64,000 nt of DNA from Saccharomycopsis fibuligera x Saccharomycopsis cf. fibuligera (lineage: Eukaryota; Ascomycota; Saccharomycetes; Ascoideales; Saccharomycopsidaceae), in the NCBI GenBank assembly GCA_001936135.1, contig CP012818.1:2232001-2296000 (forward strand), read 5' to 3'. The notes below the pieces were generated by a model, which saw only the letters and a list, made by a program, of their open reading frames with translations, had not been told where the DNA came from and ran no database searches. Below, one piece after another: positions 41,063 through 51,627 of the stretch; within the stretch, counting starts at the first letter, position 1, and each line of letters starts with the position of its first letter. The position numbers and the translations under genes were made by a program.

Positions 41063-42354
41063 ATGGCGGCCACCCAACCAGCTTACAAGTTCACCAAAAG
41101 CTCCTTGACTTTCGAGAAAGTGAACGTTCCTGTTCCCACCATAAAGGAAAACGAAGTCCTTTTGAGAGTTCATGCAGCCGGAATGTGTCATACCGATCTC
41201 CATTTGGTTGGCGGTATTGCTAAAATCCCTCATGAAGAGTTCATTATGGGTATGTATCAAAGTTCGAGTGATGTGACATCAAACATGGTTGCTTTCTTTT
41301 AACATTATTGGCTGTTCTTTTTCTTTTGCGGTAGCGCAACATGCACTCTCTATCGTGGCACGTATTGAAGAGCAGCGGATGGTCTTTTTTTTTTTTTTTT
41401 TTTTTTTTTTTCTCATGCTTCGTTTACAATTTGAACAAGTAGAACAATTTGAACAGTTCGAACGATAATACTAACGGCAGCCTAGGCCATGAAATCGCCG
41501 GTGAAGCAGTAGCCATTGGCTCCCAGGTCCCACCTTCTATCAGCCTCCATGGCCGCTATGCTGTCTATGGTATTCAGGGATGCTCCTACTGCGCAAATTG
41601 TCTAAGTGACAGACAAAATATATGTCTCAACACCCTGTTCTCCTGGTATGGTCTTGGTTTCGATGGAGGTTACCAGCCCCATGTCGCCGTTAGAGCTGCT
41701 TCGTTGGTGCCGATCCCAAAAAACGTTTCTTACGAAGCTGCTGCTGTCACTACTGATGCGGTGCTTACCTGCTACCATGCTATTAAGCTGGTAAATGCAG
41801 CTGCCACCGGCAAACCGTTAAATGCGGCTAATAAGATCCTCATCATTGGCGCCGGTGGCTTGGGTATCAATGCGCTTCAATTGGCCAAAGTGCAAGGATT
41901 ATACACTGTTGTTGTTGACGTTAAGCAACAGCTTGAAGAGAAGGTCACCAAACAGTACCACGCTGACGAGTTCTACAATAGCCTTGAGAACCAGCAATTA
42001 TCTGCACAATACAGGGGCAAGTTTGATGCGGTGTTCGACTTGGTTGGCACCCAAGGAACATTCGAGCATGCGTTGAAGTTTGTTAGAAATGGAGGAACTG
42101 TTGTTCCTATTGGCATTGGTGTTCGTTCAGTCCATTTCGACTTGCCGACATTGGCGGTCCGTGAAGTCAAGATCCAAGGAGCATTGTACGGTTCAGTACT
42201 GGAATTGCATGAATGCCTTGAGTTGGTTAGCCGTGGCTTGGTGAAGCCAGAGTATACCAAACGGAAGTTTGATGACTTGAAACAGGCAATGGGTGAATTA
42301 GCTAGAGGAAATGTTGACGGAAGATTGGTTTTCAACCCAAGCGAGAAGGACTGA
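41063..42354 (+). CDS. zinc-dependent alcohol dehydrogenase (ADH-A-like), split gene
   Basis: Exons 41063-41249 and 41486-42354 join to 351 residues. The join rebuilds the family motif EFIMGHEIAGE (the Gly63 codon is split). Catalytic zinc ligands are Cys42 (AAGMCHTDLH) and His64 with Glu65; an Asp in AAAVTTDAVLTCYH stands where bacterial ADH-A enzymes use Asp as third ligand. Structural zinc cysteines are 95, 98, 101 and 109 (CSYCANCLSDRQNIC). NAD-binding GAGGLG follows. It resembles secondary alcohol dehydrogenases of the Rhodococcus ADH-A kind rather than yeast Adh1, so bacterial-like ancestry is possible, but the intron shows it is settled in the yeast genome. A CTG codon in GSV-CTG-ELHECLEL fits Ser better than Leu. 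Confidence 0.88.
41250..41485 (+). other. spliceosomal intron in alcohol dehydrogenase gene
   Basis: 236 bases, GTATGT at the 5' end, exact TACTAAC at 41469-41475 and CCTAG at the 3' end. A T27 tract (41385-41411) sits between them. The earlier AG at 41480 would give an immediate stop, so the CCTAG site is used. Confidence 0.92.
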
Positions 42355-43090
42355 TCGTTAGTAAATCTGTCTCTTTTCTTACCGGCCTCTAAAATATTGG
42401 TTATCTGTTACCTTACCGTTATGGCGACCACTTTGATTGCATTTCGATGTCTACTGAGAAGTTCTATTGCTTTGGAATGCATGAGGGCCAATCGGTATAC
42501 TTTTCGTTACCTTCTTACTCTAAATTTATGCTTATATTATTTTTTACATGTTACTTTTGTACTGGTTGGTTCCACGATACTTTTAGCGCTCCCCAAAAAT
42601 GGCAAATCCAAATAGGTTATTAGTTCCTTATTATTGTTGACACACTATTTAACTAGTTGAGTCAATCATAAGATAAAGTGAAGCATGGACTCTAGTGAGC
42701 AGACAGCATATAGTTCTCGACAATAATAATAATAATAACAAATCTTCAGTCAGGCGGAAAAATTAAAGAATTTAAAAATTATAAGAAAATTATCAGAGTA
42801 GGGCACCGAGCAACATCAAAAAAGAAATTGTTGATATACAATAAACTAACTCAACTTTCTGCTGTAACAGTAGCGGAAACTCTTAGCCCTACAGCGACTA
42901 TGAAAGAGGGAGGAGTTTTATCCCACGATTCATAAAATCTTCATTCTATATTTAGCCCAATAATTTAGTAAATGTAAGCCACAGAAACATGTTGTTAATC
43001 GAGTTTAACTTCTAGATCGAAAGTCAACTCTCAAAGTTTACTAGTGAATATGTTTAGACAAAAGCTATAACAAAAACAACAAAAAATGAG
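42355..43090. other. intergenic, dehydrogenase 3' flank to tRNA-Asp
   Basis: AT-rich. Contains an (AAT)n run (42723-42736). Some stretches look like decayed repeat sequence but I cannot bound an element. Confidence 0.4.
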
Positions 43091-43162
43091 CTCCGCGACG
43101 GGGAATCGAACCCCGGTCGTCCGCGCGACAAGCGGACATTCTAGCCACTAAACTATCACGGA
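43091..43162 (-). tRNA. tD(GUC): tRNA-Asp (GUC)
   Basis: 72 bases. Acceptor stem TCCGTGA pairs with TCGCGGA, followed by discriminator G. Anticodon loop CTTGTCGC gives anticodon GTC. B box GGTTCGATTCC is intact, no intron. A T-run terminator follows on the minus strand (43081-43086). Confidence 0.95.
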
Positions 43163-43220
43163 TTTGATGAGTGTGTTGCGAACATTTTCCTTTGCTGTGT
43201 TTGCATTCCTGATCAGTCTG

Positions 43221-43416
43221 TGTTCACAACCGACAGAAGGATCCTTCAAGTTGTCGAAAATCTTATATAAAGGTAGGCGACGTGTTCCTTTTAACTTGTG
43301 TATATAGGATGGGCAGAATAAATGACAAGCCGAATATACCCATCGATAACAATAATAACCATAACAATACGCGTTTAAAAGTACTTAGTAGAGAACTACC
43401 CCTTTTAAACACAACA
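43221..43416. mobile_element. possible solo LTR relic near tRNA-Asp
   Basis: About 196 bases bounded by TGTT and AACA, holding a TATATAAAGG box about 40 bases in. It starts about 60 bases upstream of the tRNA 5' end, the usual landing zone of yeast LTR elements. No exact target duplication is seen, so it is old or misjudged. No coding part is present. Confidence 0.3.
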
Positions 43417-43479
43417 ATGTCGTTATATAATGATACAACTAAATGGCTTTAGTTGGTGCTCAACGCTAACATTTGTTAT

Positions 43480-43712
43480 TTAAGTCAGATTATTATTCAT
43501 ATACGGTTCAACCCAAGATTTTTGACGAACATTGAGTTCTAAACTAACAAACCAGAATACAGTTAAACAATATTTATTACTGAACTTCGCGGATCTTTTA
43601 TCTAGGTGCAAGATACACGTATTTACTACTATTAATCATGAATCAATAAGTTGTTTTGTATTCAGTCTGATTATTATTTAAGCAGGATCCAATCCAATAT
43701 TTTCATATATTT
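43480..43712. repeat. diverged direct repeat pair, 180 bp apart
   Basis: Two copies of about 50 bases (starting near 43481 and 43661) share the core TCNGATTATTATT and following CCAANATTTT-like sequence. Possibly repeat relics. Confidence 0.4.
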
Positions 43713-43724
43713 ATTATTAGTTAG

Positions 43725-44438
43725 TTATATTTGAAATACAAGGCTTTTACATCCAAAATATGAACCCTGAGATGTCAGTATTCCACAATGTATTTCACCA
43801 GGTGTATTAAAATTATCGGGAACAGCAGCTTTGTGTGTAGGAGGTATAGCTTCTTCATTGTCGTCATAGTTGCCAATAATGCCTGGGCTTTTAATATCAA
43901 AGTCAAATCCATTTTTGAAAAACACACCTTCGTCGTCATCTTCATCGTCATCATCATCTTCTTCACCAATGTTCTGCATTGTAGAATTATTTTCATTTTC
44001 TAAAGCATCTTGCCTTTTTTTAGCGTCAATAATATCATTGAAGTTATCACTTAAAGATGTGACTTGATGAAGTAAAAAGTCTAAATTAACTATACTGCCA
44101 ACTAAAAATTGAAAGATCAGCTCAAGACAAAATTTCTCAGCACTGACACATTTTGTTGCGATATATTCAAGTAGCTGTTTGATAGATTCCCTTTCTTTCC
44201 TAATAGTATCATGATTTGATTCAATGTAAAATGCGGGGGCCTTTTTAAGAGGATAATCCTCTGGAAATGTAAGTTTGATTCTCAAAAATATTGGATTGTT
44301 TTCATCTTCATCTTCCTCATTCCGCTTCTCGCTTTCATTTCCTGCCTTTTTGTTAGTGTTACTAGAAATTTCATTATTACTTTGATCATTCGTTGCACTA
44401 CCACTAGGTTGAAGTAGCCTAAGAACTGTAAGAGATTT
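43725..44438 (-). pseudogene. MTC5: internal fragment of MTC5/SEA3 (WDR59-type) gene, RWD domain
   Basis: An open frame of 237 codons with no ATG near its start (only Met is deep inside, in NSTMQNIGEE). It contains NNPIFLRIKLTFPEDYPLKK followed by APAFYIESNHD, a RWD-domain signature, then EKFCLELIFQFLVGSIVNL, an acidic run, and FNTPGEIHCGILTSQGSYFG, which resembles the NTPVPKGCGAVW-like patch after the RWD domain in Mtc5. The beta-propeller before and the RING after are missing. Mtc5/Sea3 is part of the SEACIT/SEACAT complex that controls TORC1. A fragment without ends suggests a duplicated and decayed copy; an exon of an unseen spliced gene is less likely. Confidence 0.45.
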
Positions 44439-46260
44439 TTAAGAAAGACGACAGTGTCTAGAGACTGCAGAAAACATATTGATTCGAGAAGAACCAGGGG
44501 TTCAAGAGTCAATATAGAATAATCGTATATATGCCGGAGCTGAAACAGGGTCTAGCTCCGGTCCATTATACGACAACTTTTTAGCAACAACGAGGCGGTG
44601 ATCGCTGTCTAGGCTCCAATATACTAGTATTCTAAATTGTTCCTCAATTCACTGGTTGCTCTTGGATCAATATATTCTGTCCAGTCTTTAACTATGTATT
44701 TGTCCTCGAGGATTTTGTGCAGCTAATAGACGAATTCCATCTCTTAGGATAATATAATTACTATAAAAACATTATTTAACCGCACAGAGGATTCTAGATA
44801 AGGTTATGACTGTATTTCTCGTTCTGTTGTTCTAGAATTCAATTTTCATCCTAAATCCATCTAGTTGTGTCATTATACAATAGTCTTCGTTGTGAAACGG
44901 GGCGGTGGTCAGTGTCTATACTCCAATATACTAATATTCTGAAACAAAAACAATAATGACAAAAGCGACCCACATCTAAAGTTCTTCAGAACGAAGCTAT
45001 AAATTCTCCTAGATCACTATTTTAAAGTGAATTATATACGCCTACGCAAGTCTGTGCATATTCTCACCCAATTCTGGTGGAGAGATGTTCTTGACACGTT
45101 CAACGGGAGCGATGACTAAAAACAAACTTTACTGACAAAAAAGCCAGTACAGTGCTTTACATCAACGAACACATAAAAGAACATAATAAATCTGTGGAAA
45201 CAAGTAGTCCCTAACAAACAAACTCCTGGCACCCATGAGCTTCAGCGTTCATGAGACATAGCAGAGGCAACGGAGTTCTGAGAGCCGTTTTGAAAAAAAA
45301 AAAAAAGTGTATTCCCAAAAAAGTCTTTAAGTTCAGATCCAGAAATTGTAGTTCCAGATAAAAGATCAATTATTATTAAGTCATTTGGCACGACTTAATC
45401 TGCCGAACGAAAAAGTCTAGCTTTTTGGTAAATGCTAAACAAGCAAGCATTTTAACAACATGGAAGCTCGGAGAATCTTCAGGAAAGATGTGGTTCCGCT
45501 AACTAACTACTTCTATAGATAAAAATGCATTTACAACTATAACTGCTTTACAATATATATATATTTGTTCGTCTTTTTTTTTCTTTTTTAAAATAAAGGT
45601 CAGTTTATTAAACTATATAATATTATAACCGGACACAGTAAAACTCTCAAAAAGTATATCATAAATGAGAAGAGTAGCAATGTAAGTTTTTGACTCACCA
45701 AAAAGCTAAAGTAATGATAGCAAAGGATATACGATGACCAAAAAGAAAAACTGAGTAACATAGTTTGGTCAATTTCATATTGAAGGAAATACAGGCGCGA
45801 TTTCTTTTTAGAAAGTTACCCAAAGTTTGCATCCAAAAATATAATCATTAAGATAAGGGGCTTTCTTATAGAGAGGTGGTGCTTGGTAACAGCAGCCGCG
45901 GCGTGAAACATCTTCCATCTGGTAAAGAATAATGCCTAGGTTGAAAATATGAATACTTATAAGGTGCTGCGCTTACTTCGAAAATACAACGAAAAGACCC
46001 TTTTTTGTAGGGTCATTGAGAAACAAAATAATTTGAAAAGCAGATTTTATACACATTTTTCAAAGAATATTCAGGCTAGCTTGTTACAACTTAGAAATAA
46101 TAACAATACGCACTTATTTCTAATAACATAGTTATTACTCTTCATTACATCTGCAAACGAAGATGGTTTGCCGCGAAGCTGATTGTAAAATAACTTTTGT
46201 CACAGATTTTACACAATTAGCAGTCATGAATCTGAACTTAGGAAAAGATATTGTACAAGT

Positions 46261-46298
<38 letters not shown>

Positions 46299-46589
46299 CA
46301 TTTTCTCTCCCATGATTAAACTGTTGGGCTACACAGAGATAAAATTTTGGTCAGTTGGTATGGGAGCTTCATTTGGCTCAGTAAATTGATTACAGCTTGA
46401 GCTTGCATAGCTATAAGCAGTGTGTTTCCCTGCCGGGGGAATCGGCAAAAGAATGTAATTCCGAGGTGCCCCGCAAGAAAAATAGAAAAACAAAAAGAGA
46501 CAAAACAAAGACAAGACATAAAACAGCGCATCACAAATAGGACCAAAAAATCACAACTATTAATTTCATTAGCAGATGGGCCTTGCAAA
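44439..46589. other. relic-like intergenic region before NVJ2
   Basis: AT-rich, no credible gene. Holds the 70-bp repeat pair listed separately, an inverted repeat (CCGGAGCT ... AGCTCCGG, 44534-44561) and a T34 tract (46265-46298). Confidence 0.45.
44564..44940. repeat. two diverged 70-bp direct repeats, 307 bp apart
   Basis: 44564-44633 and 44871-44940 align without gaps, 50 of 70 positions identical by hand count, 35 of the last 42. Shared parts include CATTATAC and CTCCAATATACTA. Family unknown; could be ends of old LTR-like elements. Confidence 0.6.
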
Positions 46590-49415
46590 ATGTCTGAATT
46601 CTGGCTATTCATATACGCATATTTGCTCGGAGGTTTCACACTTCTACCGCTTTGTTTGGTAGCTGCCTATTATTTTCTTCAATGGTACTTACCTAAGGTG
46701 CCGGAAGTTAACCAACTAGTCAAGCTCGAAGAGGACCAATTACAACATGAAAACGACGACTTAAGTCCTTTCTCTGATGAAAAGCTCAAGAAGGAGTATC
46801 TGGGCATAAGGGTGACGGAAATTGAGGAAAAGGAGACAAGCGGTGTAAATACTTTTAGATCAGGTTGGCTTACTGTGACTACAGAGTACTACGAATTCCC
46901 TCAAAATTCTTCAAATGAGAAAAACAATGAACCTGAAAACAATAAGTCAGCTTATACTACACTCTATAAGCTAGTCAGAAAAAAGTCCACGAAAACATCT
47001 AATAAAAGTACTGATAACCATAATGAGGATGACGATGGTGGCTTAAATGATGATACTAGTGACAACAAAACGTCAAACCCTTCAGGAAATGTTTCATCGA
47101 GTAACCAAAAGCGTCGTAAAAACAAATACTTTGCTGTCCTCAGACACAGAAACTTGTTTTTGTATAAAGATGAAGAGCAGACAGATGTTTTGCACGTCAT
47201 TGTTCTCTCAAATCATATCGTATCTTTGTGGCCTAGGGATTTGCCTGATGGGCAACTCTTCAGTAAAATGAGTGCTATATGTATTTTGAAAAAGGATATA
47301 TCAAAACTCAATGTCAGTGGTGATGGGAGACTGCCTCCACCTCCGCCCAAAGACAGTGCATTGTCAATTGATTATGAAGCACTTAATAAACCAATATCTA
47401 CACTTGATGTGCTTAAAAATGGTGAAATTCCTCCAAAGCAAGCATCATTCTATATATATGCGGATAGCAATTATGAAAAAGAAGACTGGTACTTTGACTT
47501 GATAAAAGCAACGAAGAAAGAATCTACTATAAAAACAGGCAGTGAAAAAGACTTACTAGATGCTACTGTGTTTGCCAAGACGTTTCATCCCAAGACGGCT
47601 GATGTGATTAGCTTGATTCAAAATTTGCATTCTTTTGAAGGTCAGCTACACACCAGGTGGTTCAATGCTATATTGGGAAGAGTGTTCTTGGCATTATATG
47701 GTACAGATGAATTTGAAAACTATATCAAAAACAAACTTTTGAGCAAGTTGCAAAAAATCAACAAGCCAGGGTTTTTGGATGAATTCAAAATTGAAAAAGT
47801 ATTTACAGGAAAAAATGCTCCATTATTAACGTCCCCTAAATTGAATAAATTGACACCTGAAGGTGATTTGGAAGTGGAGGCTTCTATTTTTTATAATGGG
47901 GGTATTTCATTCCAAGTATCAACCAAGGTTAACATAAATTTGGGAACAAGATTCAAACCTAGAGACATTAGCATTTTGTTAGCCGTTACTGTGAAGCAGC
48001 TTCACGGTGACGTCGTTTTTCAAGTAAAGAGGCCACCAACAGAAAGAATTTGGTGGGGTTTCAAAAGTATGCCTTTTATTGATATTGCAGTGGAACCTGT
48101 TGTGAGTGCTAGGCAAATAACTACGGGTATGATAACAAGAACAATTGAAAATAAGCTCAAAGAATCTGTCAAAGAGTCATTGGTTTTGCCAGCAATGGAT
48201 GATATTACGTTCTTCTCTACCAAAGATGAAATCTTTAGAGGCGGAATTTGGGACAAAAGTGGCAGACCAGAAATAATCACTGAAAATGAAATCGCAAAAG
48301 GTAATAGTGAGACAGTATTAGCTGACAATAGCAATACTATTTTACCTGACAAACAGGAATCTGCTAAATTTGATGTATACCATGGAGACAGATTGCGTTC
48401 ACAGTCTTTTGCAAGCTCCTTAAAATCCAGCGAAGAGGAACGTATCGTAGGTGATGAACTCAATAATCAAACCGAAAATGGAATTAGCAACAATGATACA
48501 AGCAGCCAATTTTTGAGCGACTTAAAGTCTTCTAGCGCCTCCATTTTTAGCTTTAAAAAGGATAATAAGGAAAAAACCAACACAAATTCACTTTCCACAT
48601 TGAAACGATCTCTTTCTAAAAATCCAGTTGTAACACCAAAGCTTAAAAAGTCAGACTCTACTGTTAAGGTATCTAGTGACCAATTCTTAGCTGATGGATC
48701 ATTCATTAGAAGCGATCAAGAAGCCTTGAATAGTGAAGATCAAAATGTTATATTTACCGGAAACGATGTTGAGCAGGAAGAATCGATAGGAAGATCTACA
48801 AGTGGCTCAATTAATAGCAATACTGCAGACAATGAGAAGAACACACCAAACGCAATAAAGAAAATGGGTAAGTGGTATTTTGATAAAAAGGAAAATGAAT
48901 CAAAAAGCCATGAAGGCTCCAAATTCGAAGCAAGAAACGTACCAACAGAAATTCCACTGAATGGGGGCAGCCCACTAAAGCTTAATATTGAATCATCTCC
49001 AAAAGCTTACAAGCCTCCTGAAATGATATCATCAAGAAGAGCTCCAAGAAACAAAAATAGAGAACGTAGTCCAAGTGAGGTAAGCCAAGAAATTAAAGAA
49101 CCTTTGAAAGAAAATTTGTTGAATCAAAAACCTCTTAGCCCCTCACCTTCTCTAATAGGGGGTTTGGGTGCTTCAAAAACGCCATCATCCATAGGAACTC
49201 AACAACCCTATGGAAAAATTCCCGAAATGGAGTTTCCTTCAACACACTCACCAGCACAGTTTATTTCGCTGAACAAACCAATAATTCAGGCGGATAGTGG
49301 GGCACCGGCGTTGCCACCGAGAAGTAATACAATAGGATCAAAAAAATCATATCCTCAGCGCCGTCCACCTCCAAAAAGCGGAGGGACCAACGATGAGGAG
49401 ACACCACTACTATAA
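46590..49415 (+). CDS. NVJ2: Nvj2-like ER contact-site lipid transfer protein (TM-PH-SMP)
   Basis: Start set at the ATG at 46590 (MSEFWLFIYAYLLGG), giving 941 residues; upstream in-frame sequence has no ATG. An N-terminal membrane anchor (residues ~4-34) is followed by a PH-like domain (about 90-310, with a low-complexity insertion), then an SMP/TULIP lipid-binding domain at about 330-540 (TADVISLIQNLHSFEGQLHT, RWFNAILGRVFLALYGTDEF, RWWGFKSMP-type segment). The tail is Ser/Asn-rich, ending with Pro-rich RRPPPKSGG. This is the order in yeast Nvj2, an ER protein at nucleus-vacuole junctions and ER-Golgi contacts that moves ceramide. It is longer than S. cerevisiae Nvj2 (770 residues) because of the tail. 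Confidence 0.9.
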   Translation: MSEFWLFIYAYLLGGFTLLPLCLVAAYYFLQWYLPKVPEVNQLVKLEEDQLQHENDDLSPFSDEKLKKEYLGIRVTEIEEKETSGVNTFRSGWLTVTTEYYEFPQNSSNEKNNEPENNKSAYTTLYKLVRKKSTKTSNKSTDNHNEDDDGGLNDDTSDNKTSNPSGNVSSSNQKRRKNKYFAVLRHRNLFLYKDEEQTDVLHVIVLSNHIVSLWPRDLPDGQLFSKMSAICILKKDISKLNVSGDGRLPPPPPKDSALSIDYEALNKPISTLDVLKNGEIPPKQASFYIYADSNYEKEDWYFDLIKATKKESTIKTGSEKDLLDATVFAKTFHPKTADVISLIQNLHSFEGQLHTRWFNAILGRVFLALYGTDEFENYIKNKLLSKLQKINKPGFLDEFKIEKVFTGKNAPLLTSPKLNKLTPEGDLEVEASIFYNGGISFQVSTKVNINLGTRFKPRDISILLAVTVKQLHGDVVFQVKRPPTERIWWGFKSMPFIDIAVEPVVSARQITTGMITRTIENKLKESVKESLVLPAMDDITFFSTKDEIFRGGIWDKSGRPEIITENEIAKGNSETVLADNSNTILPDKQESAKFDVYHGDRLRSQSFASSLKSSEEERIVGDELNNQTENGISNNDTSSQFLSDLKSSSASIFSFKKDNKEKTNTNSLSTLKRSLSKNPVVTPKLKKSDSTVKVSSDQFLADGSFIRSDQEALNSEDQNVIFTGNDVEQEESIGRSTSGSINSNTADNEKNTPNAIKKMGKWYFDKKENESKSHEGSKFEARNVPTEIPLNGGSPLKLNIESSPKAYKPPEMISSRRAPRNKNRERSPSEVSQEIKEPLKENLLNQKPLSPSPSLIGGLGASKTPSSIGTQQPYGKIPEMEFPSTHSPAQFISLNKPIIQADSGAPALPPRSNTIGSKKSYPQRRPPPKSGGTNDEETPLL

Positions 49416-49731
49416 TACTTGACTTTTCAATTTGTATAGCTGTATAATAAATTTTGAACTGTGGTCAGTAGTCAACGACGCTTTTGTGATTCTGTATGCT
49501 GAAGAGACAAAACATTACGAAATAGAAATGTACCGTAATGTTGGATCCATAGGCTAAATCACGTGACAATACCACATGATCTTTGGCCACGAAACGCTTT
49601 TATGTTTTAGTTTATTTTTTATTCTGCGTCAAGTGGAAAACGAAAACAAGAAATCAAAGATCAAAAGCGAAGCACCATCAACAGAGGAAGCCAGTCAATT
49701 TCAAGAACCAGCAGCCTATTATCGTATTATC
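49416..49731. promoter_or_regulatory. promoter of p24 gene with E-box
   Basis: Contains TCACGTGAC (49559-49567), a perfect palindromic CACGTG site, some 165 bases before the ATG. Confidence 0.55.
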
Positions 49732-50376
49732 ATGAGAATATTTAGCCAACTTCTCAGCTTTTTAGCTTTTATATACTCGGCAAATGCCTTCTACTTTTAC
49801 GTGAACGGTGCTGAAAGAAAGTGTTTCTACAAGGAATTATCTCAAGGTACCTTATTAATTGGGAAATATAGTGTTGAATCCTGGGACAACAGATTGAACG
49901 ATTACAGAAAAACCAATGAATTAGGAATTGTGATTGATGTCGAAGAAACTTTTGACGATGACCACAGAGTCGTTCACCAAAAAGGTACTGGCGGAGGAGA
50001 GTTTACCTTCACTGCTATCGACTCCGGTGATCACAGAATTTGCTTCCAGCCTCAATCTGGCGGATGGTTGGCCAAAATGAAAGTCAAGGTAAATGTGGAT
50101 TTCACCGTTGGTGAGTCTGCTGTTTTGGATTCCAAGAACGAAGAAGTTGTTAATACTTTGAACGGAAAAGTCATTTCTTTGACCGCCAAAGTTAACGAAA
50201 TAAAAAGAGAACAAGGGTTACACAGAGAAAGAGAAGCTCAGTTTAGAGACTTGTCCGAAAGCGTCAATTCTAATGTTGTGAAATGGTCTATTATTCAATT
50301 AATTATCTTGGGTGGTACTTGCGTCTGGCAATTACATCATTTGAGAACTTTTTTCGTGAAGCAAAAATTAGTCTAA
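49732..50376 (+). CDS. ERP1: p24-alpha cargo receptor (Erp1/5/6 type)
   Basis: Start set at the ATG at 49732, where a signal peptide begins (MRIFSQLLSFLAFIYSANAF); an ATG 52 codons upstream would bury it. The mature protein of a 214-residue precursor has a GOLD domain with its Cys pair (GAERKCFYKEL and SGDHRICFQPQ) and the p24-alpha signature DVEETFDDDHRVVHQKGTGG. A coiled coil follows (KVNEIKREQGLHREREAQF), then one membrane span (WSIIQLIILGGTCVWQL) and a short cytosolic tail ending FFVKQKLV. p24 proteins form heteromers in COPII vesicles and select GPI-anchored and other cargo. Erp1, Erp5 and Erp6 are not separable here. Confidence 0.85.
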   Translation: MRIFSQLLSFLAFIYSANAFYFYVNGAERKCFYKELSQGTLLIGKYSVESWDNRLNDYRKTNELGIVIDVEETFDDDHRVVHQKGTGGGEFTFTAIDSGDHRICFQPQSGGWLAKMKVKVNVDFTVGESAVLDSKNEEVVNTLNGKVISLTAKVNEIKREQGLHREREAQFRDLSESVNSNVVKWSIIQLIILGGTCVWQLHHLRTFFVKQKLV

Positions 50377-51627
50377 GGACTTGTATTCTGGTTTACTCCC
50401 TCATTATTTTTTGTGTAATTTTAAATTATGAAACTTCATGATCATTTTTTTTATTTTTTTATTTTTTTTTTTTTTTTTGAAGGTTTCCCTCTCTTCTTCC
50501 TTCTGATTTTTAGGTCTTAAATTTTCTGTCAATGTCATTGCATTTTTTATAAATGGAGACTGTAGCTTTCATAAAGAAAAGTAATAGAATCATGAATTAT
50601 AATTAAGATATTCAACTTTTTAAACAACACAAAGATAAACGATTTATCCGTACTCTGATAGAGGCTTTATTTGTATGTGATTAAAATCTTTGAGTTATAC
50701 ATAATTTTGCAAATCTCTGTCCAGTGATATCTAGCAATCTGTCGGCGGTAATTGAGGTAGCGTTATGTTAACACGAGGAATAAGAACCAGCAAAATTATC
50801 TTATTTCTCAGCTTTTAGCCAAATTAGGTTTACATGATTACCAGTTATATTACAAGCTTTTTCATGGTTAAAGTGAACATATCATGGATGTGTAACTTGA
50901 GATCCAGGGACCCATGCGCTTTATGACAGGGCGCGACTTATTATCTGGATTTCATGAAGTGTAATGAAGCAAAAACCATGAACCCATAATATCCTGATTG
51001 GGACAATTTTTGAAAGAGTTGTGTTATCCGGTTCACTAGACTAGGTGCATATCGCTTTATTTTATAAATCTCACTTGAAAAATTGACAAACTTGTTTCAA
51101 TACCAGGACAAATTTTCAGGAGACTACCAAAAATTTACAGAAATTGATATAAGCTATTAGTTTTTGCTTCAAAGTGCTTTACTATGTTTTCCTGAGAGTT
51201 GGATTAAGTTTATTAAACGTCTACTGCTAAAAAAAACAAAGATCTATATTGAGATTGATTCTTGTTGGCACATTTTGATAATCAATTCATGTTGAATTTG
51301 GACAGGTTGACTACTAATGCAGAATTTTTCGCTCGTTCTCTAATATCTCGATACTTTGAGAAGTAGCATTGAGATCACAAGACATGTGATATTACTGTCA
51401 AACTATGTTTGAATTACTTGCAACGCAGTACATGTCCTGTTTCTCTGAATTCTTTAACATTGCATGCGCCTCGAATGTATATGCGCACCATCGCGGGGTT
51501 TTGTGGTTGTTGCTACTTTCTTTCCATTTCTGAGCTGTTGAGATCAATACTCTGAGTCTGTTGCACTCAGATGTAGTTCTCAATCAGAATACTAAAATAT
51601 TTGCAAACTTTTCTTCAACAGACTGTA
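50377..51627. other. AT-rich intergenic region, nothing recognised
   Basis: 1.25 kb with interrupted T tracts near 50440-50480. I see no gene, tRNA or clear repeat. Confidence 0.5.

Noticed and set aside
41461-41485. Use of the AG at 41480 as 3' splice site in the dehydrogenase
   Set aside because: Gives a stop codon at once; the CCTAG site restores GHEIAGE.
49559-49567. TCACGTGAC as a centromere CDEI element
   Set aside because: No AT-rich CDEII-like span followed by a CDEIII motif nearby; a promoter E-box is simpler. The same holds for CACGTG at 10768 and 57383.
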